This document shows positions 13,362-14,266 of a stretch of 14,266 nucleotides of DNA, in pieces. Within the stretch, counting starts at the first letter, position 1. The number at the start of each line of letters is the position of its first letter. Made by a program: the position numbers and the translations under genes. The stretch is from Clostridia bacterium (lineage in GTDB: Bacteria; Bacillota; Clostridia; Christensenellales; UBA3700). The notes beneath the pieces are model-generated. The model saw only the letters and a program-made list of their open reading frames with translations, was not told the DNA's origin and ran no database searches. The DNA is taken from contig CAAGRV010000171.1 in NCBI GenBank assembly GCA_900772745.1, positions 1-14,266 of the forward strand. Reading direction: 5' to 3'.

Positions 13362-14266
13362 TCAATCCTTCTTGTTTTTGTCATTGTCTTGGAACACGAT
13401 ACCCAATTCTTTGAGTACGCCCAGCACCTTTTTGTAGTCCATTCTTTCTGGTCCAAGTATGCCCACGTGCCCCACTTCTTTGCCGTTGATATTGTATTTT
13501 GCACACACGAGCGCCATATTTTCCAGCTCTTTGGCATCATCGCTACCAATCTTGATTGAGTATTCGATATCGCCCTCGCCTTCTAGCAAGCCGTGCAACT
13601 TTTCTTTGTGAGATATCACTGACATAAAGTTCTTGATATTGTCCACTTCTTTGCCTTCTGGATACTCGAAAATCTTTTCCGTGCCTTCCACATAGAGTTG
13701 GTCTTCGGTCGAATGCTTAAAGTCCATCACGAATTCGATAACTTGCTCGAACAAACTGCGAAAATCTTCTAACTCTTTGTCCAAGCACCTGTCGTTGTTG
13801 GTGACTTCGGCAAGCGTCTTCCCTACAAATGCCTTGCGGAGCAATCCGCTCGCAACGTCGATATAATTCTCTTGCGTGTCGATAGGCAGGTCAATTTGCT
13901 TGTTCTTGACAACGCCGTTGTCGGTGACGATGAGCACCAAAGCTGTGTTGTCATACATATCAATCATCTTGATTTCTTTGATGGTGATATTGTCCGCGCT
14001 TGTTATCATCAACATTGAGGTGTAGTTGGTAATGTCGCTGATTATCTTTGCGCTGTCCTTGACTATCTCTTGCACCGAGTCGAATTTTTGGGATACGACT
14101 TGTTTGATATTTTCGCTAGATATGTCTTGATTGCCCAGCAAATTCTCAACATAATATTTGTACGCCTTGGACGATGGAACTCTGCCCGAACTGATATGCG
14201 GTTGGATAAGAAATCCCATCTCTTCCAGCATCGACAACTCACTTCTGATGGTCGCTGGCGAAACGT
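13362..14266 (-). CDS. hrcA: Heat-inducible transcription repressor HrcA (5' end outside window)
   Basis: HrcA represses the dnaK and groE heat-shock operons by binding CIRCE elements, and is itself kept active by GroEL. 300 residues are visible. The frame is open to the window edge: the first visible residues VSPATIRSELSMLEEMGFL are the end of the winged-helix DNA-binding domain (family FSSATIRNEMADLEELGFL), followed by SSGRVPSSKAYKYYV. The C-terminal end has the family block GHVGILGPERMDYKKVLGVL. About 40-50 N-terminal residues are missing off the right edge, as would be any CIRCE site and promoter. A TTG or ATG near 14231-14237 is internal and not a start. First gene of the hrcA-grpE-dnaK-dnaJ unit. 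Confidence 0.95.
   Translation of the reverse strand, partial: VSPATIRSELSMLEEMGFLIQPHISSGRVPSSKAYKYYVENLLGNQDISSENIKQVVSQKFDSVQEIVKDSAKIISDITNYTSMLMITSADNITIKEIKMIDMYDNTALVLIVTDNGVVKNKQIDLPIDTQENYIDVASGLLRKAFVGKTLAEVTNNDRCLDKELEDFRSLFEQVIEFVMDFKHSTEDQLYVEGTEKIFEYPEGKEVDNIKNFMSVISHKEKLHGLLEGEGDIEYSIKIGSDDAKELENMALVCAKYNINGKEVGHVGILGPERMDYKKVLGVLKELGIVFQDNDKNKKD

Overview
This window is core chromosomal DNA of a low-to-moderate GC Bacillota (Firmicutes), most likely a member of Clostridia. The evidence is the gene order (hrcA-grpE-dnaK-dnaJ near prmA-rsmE-mtaB-hit-rpsU; rpmB divergent from asp23-fakA, then recG), a DnaK lacking the insertion found in the proteobacterial ATPase domain, Gram-positive-type Shine-Dalgarno sites, and standard code usage (TGA is a stop, TGG is Trp). 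The species cannot be named from this sequence. Fourteen of the fifteen genes are on the minus strand; only rpmB is on the plus strand.

Layout in minus-strand transcription order, from the right end. (1) Heat-shock operon hrcA (5' end cut by the window edge)-grpE-dnaK-dnaJ, with a terminator-like hairpin between dnaK and dnaJ and a terminator after dnaJ. (2) prmA-rsmE-mtaB-hit, tightly packed, encoding ribosomal-protein, 16S rRNA and tRNA modification enzymes plus a HIT protein. rpsU follows with its own consensus promoter and a strong terminator. (3) A convergent gap between rpsU and rpmB holding a pyrimidine-rich degenerate repeat tract. (4) rpmB on the plus strand, divergent from asp23-fakA; the shared intergenic region carries both promoters and a perfect 8-3-8 dyad over the asp23 promoter. 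(5) A self-contained single-gene unit for a small lipoprotein of unknown function, placed between fakA and recG. (6) recG-trmB, with a terminator at the left window edge.

Most genes are housekeeping: chaperones and their repressor, translation and RNA modification, fork repair, and exogenous fatty-acid phosphorylation. No mobile element, CRISPR array, tRNA or rRNA gene was seen.

The most interesting signal is in the promoters. The first genes of three separate transcription units (recG, asp23, prmA) lack any Shine-Dalgarno sequence. Each has a -35/-10 pair with a 17-nt spacer, and the -10 ends exactly 6 nt before the ATG, which places the predicted +1 on the A of the start codon. Almost all other genes here have an AGGA/GGAG-type site. 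This suggests a leaderless-mRNA class coexisting with SD-led translation. Other points worth checking are the dyad over the asp23-fakA promoter, a TrmB in which the conserved Asp of the DPWPK motif is Cys, a divergent RecG motif set, and the apparently highly expressed orphan lipoprotein.
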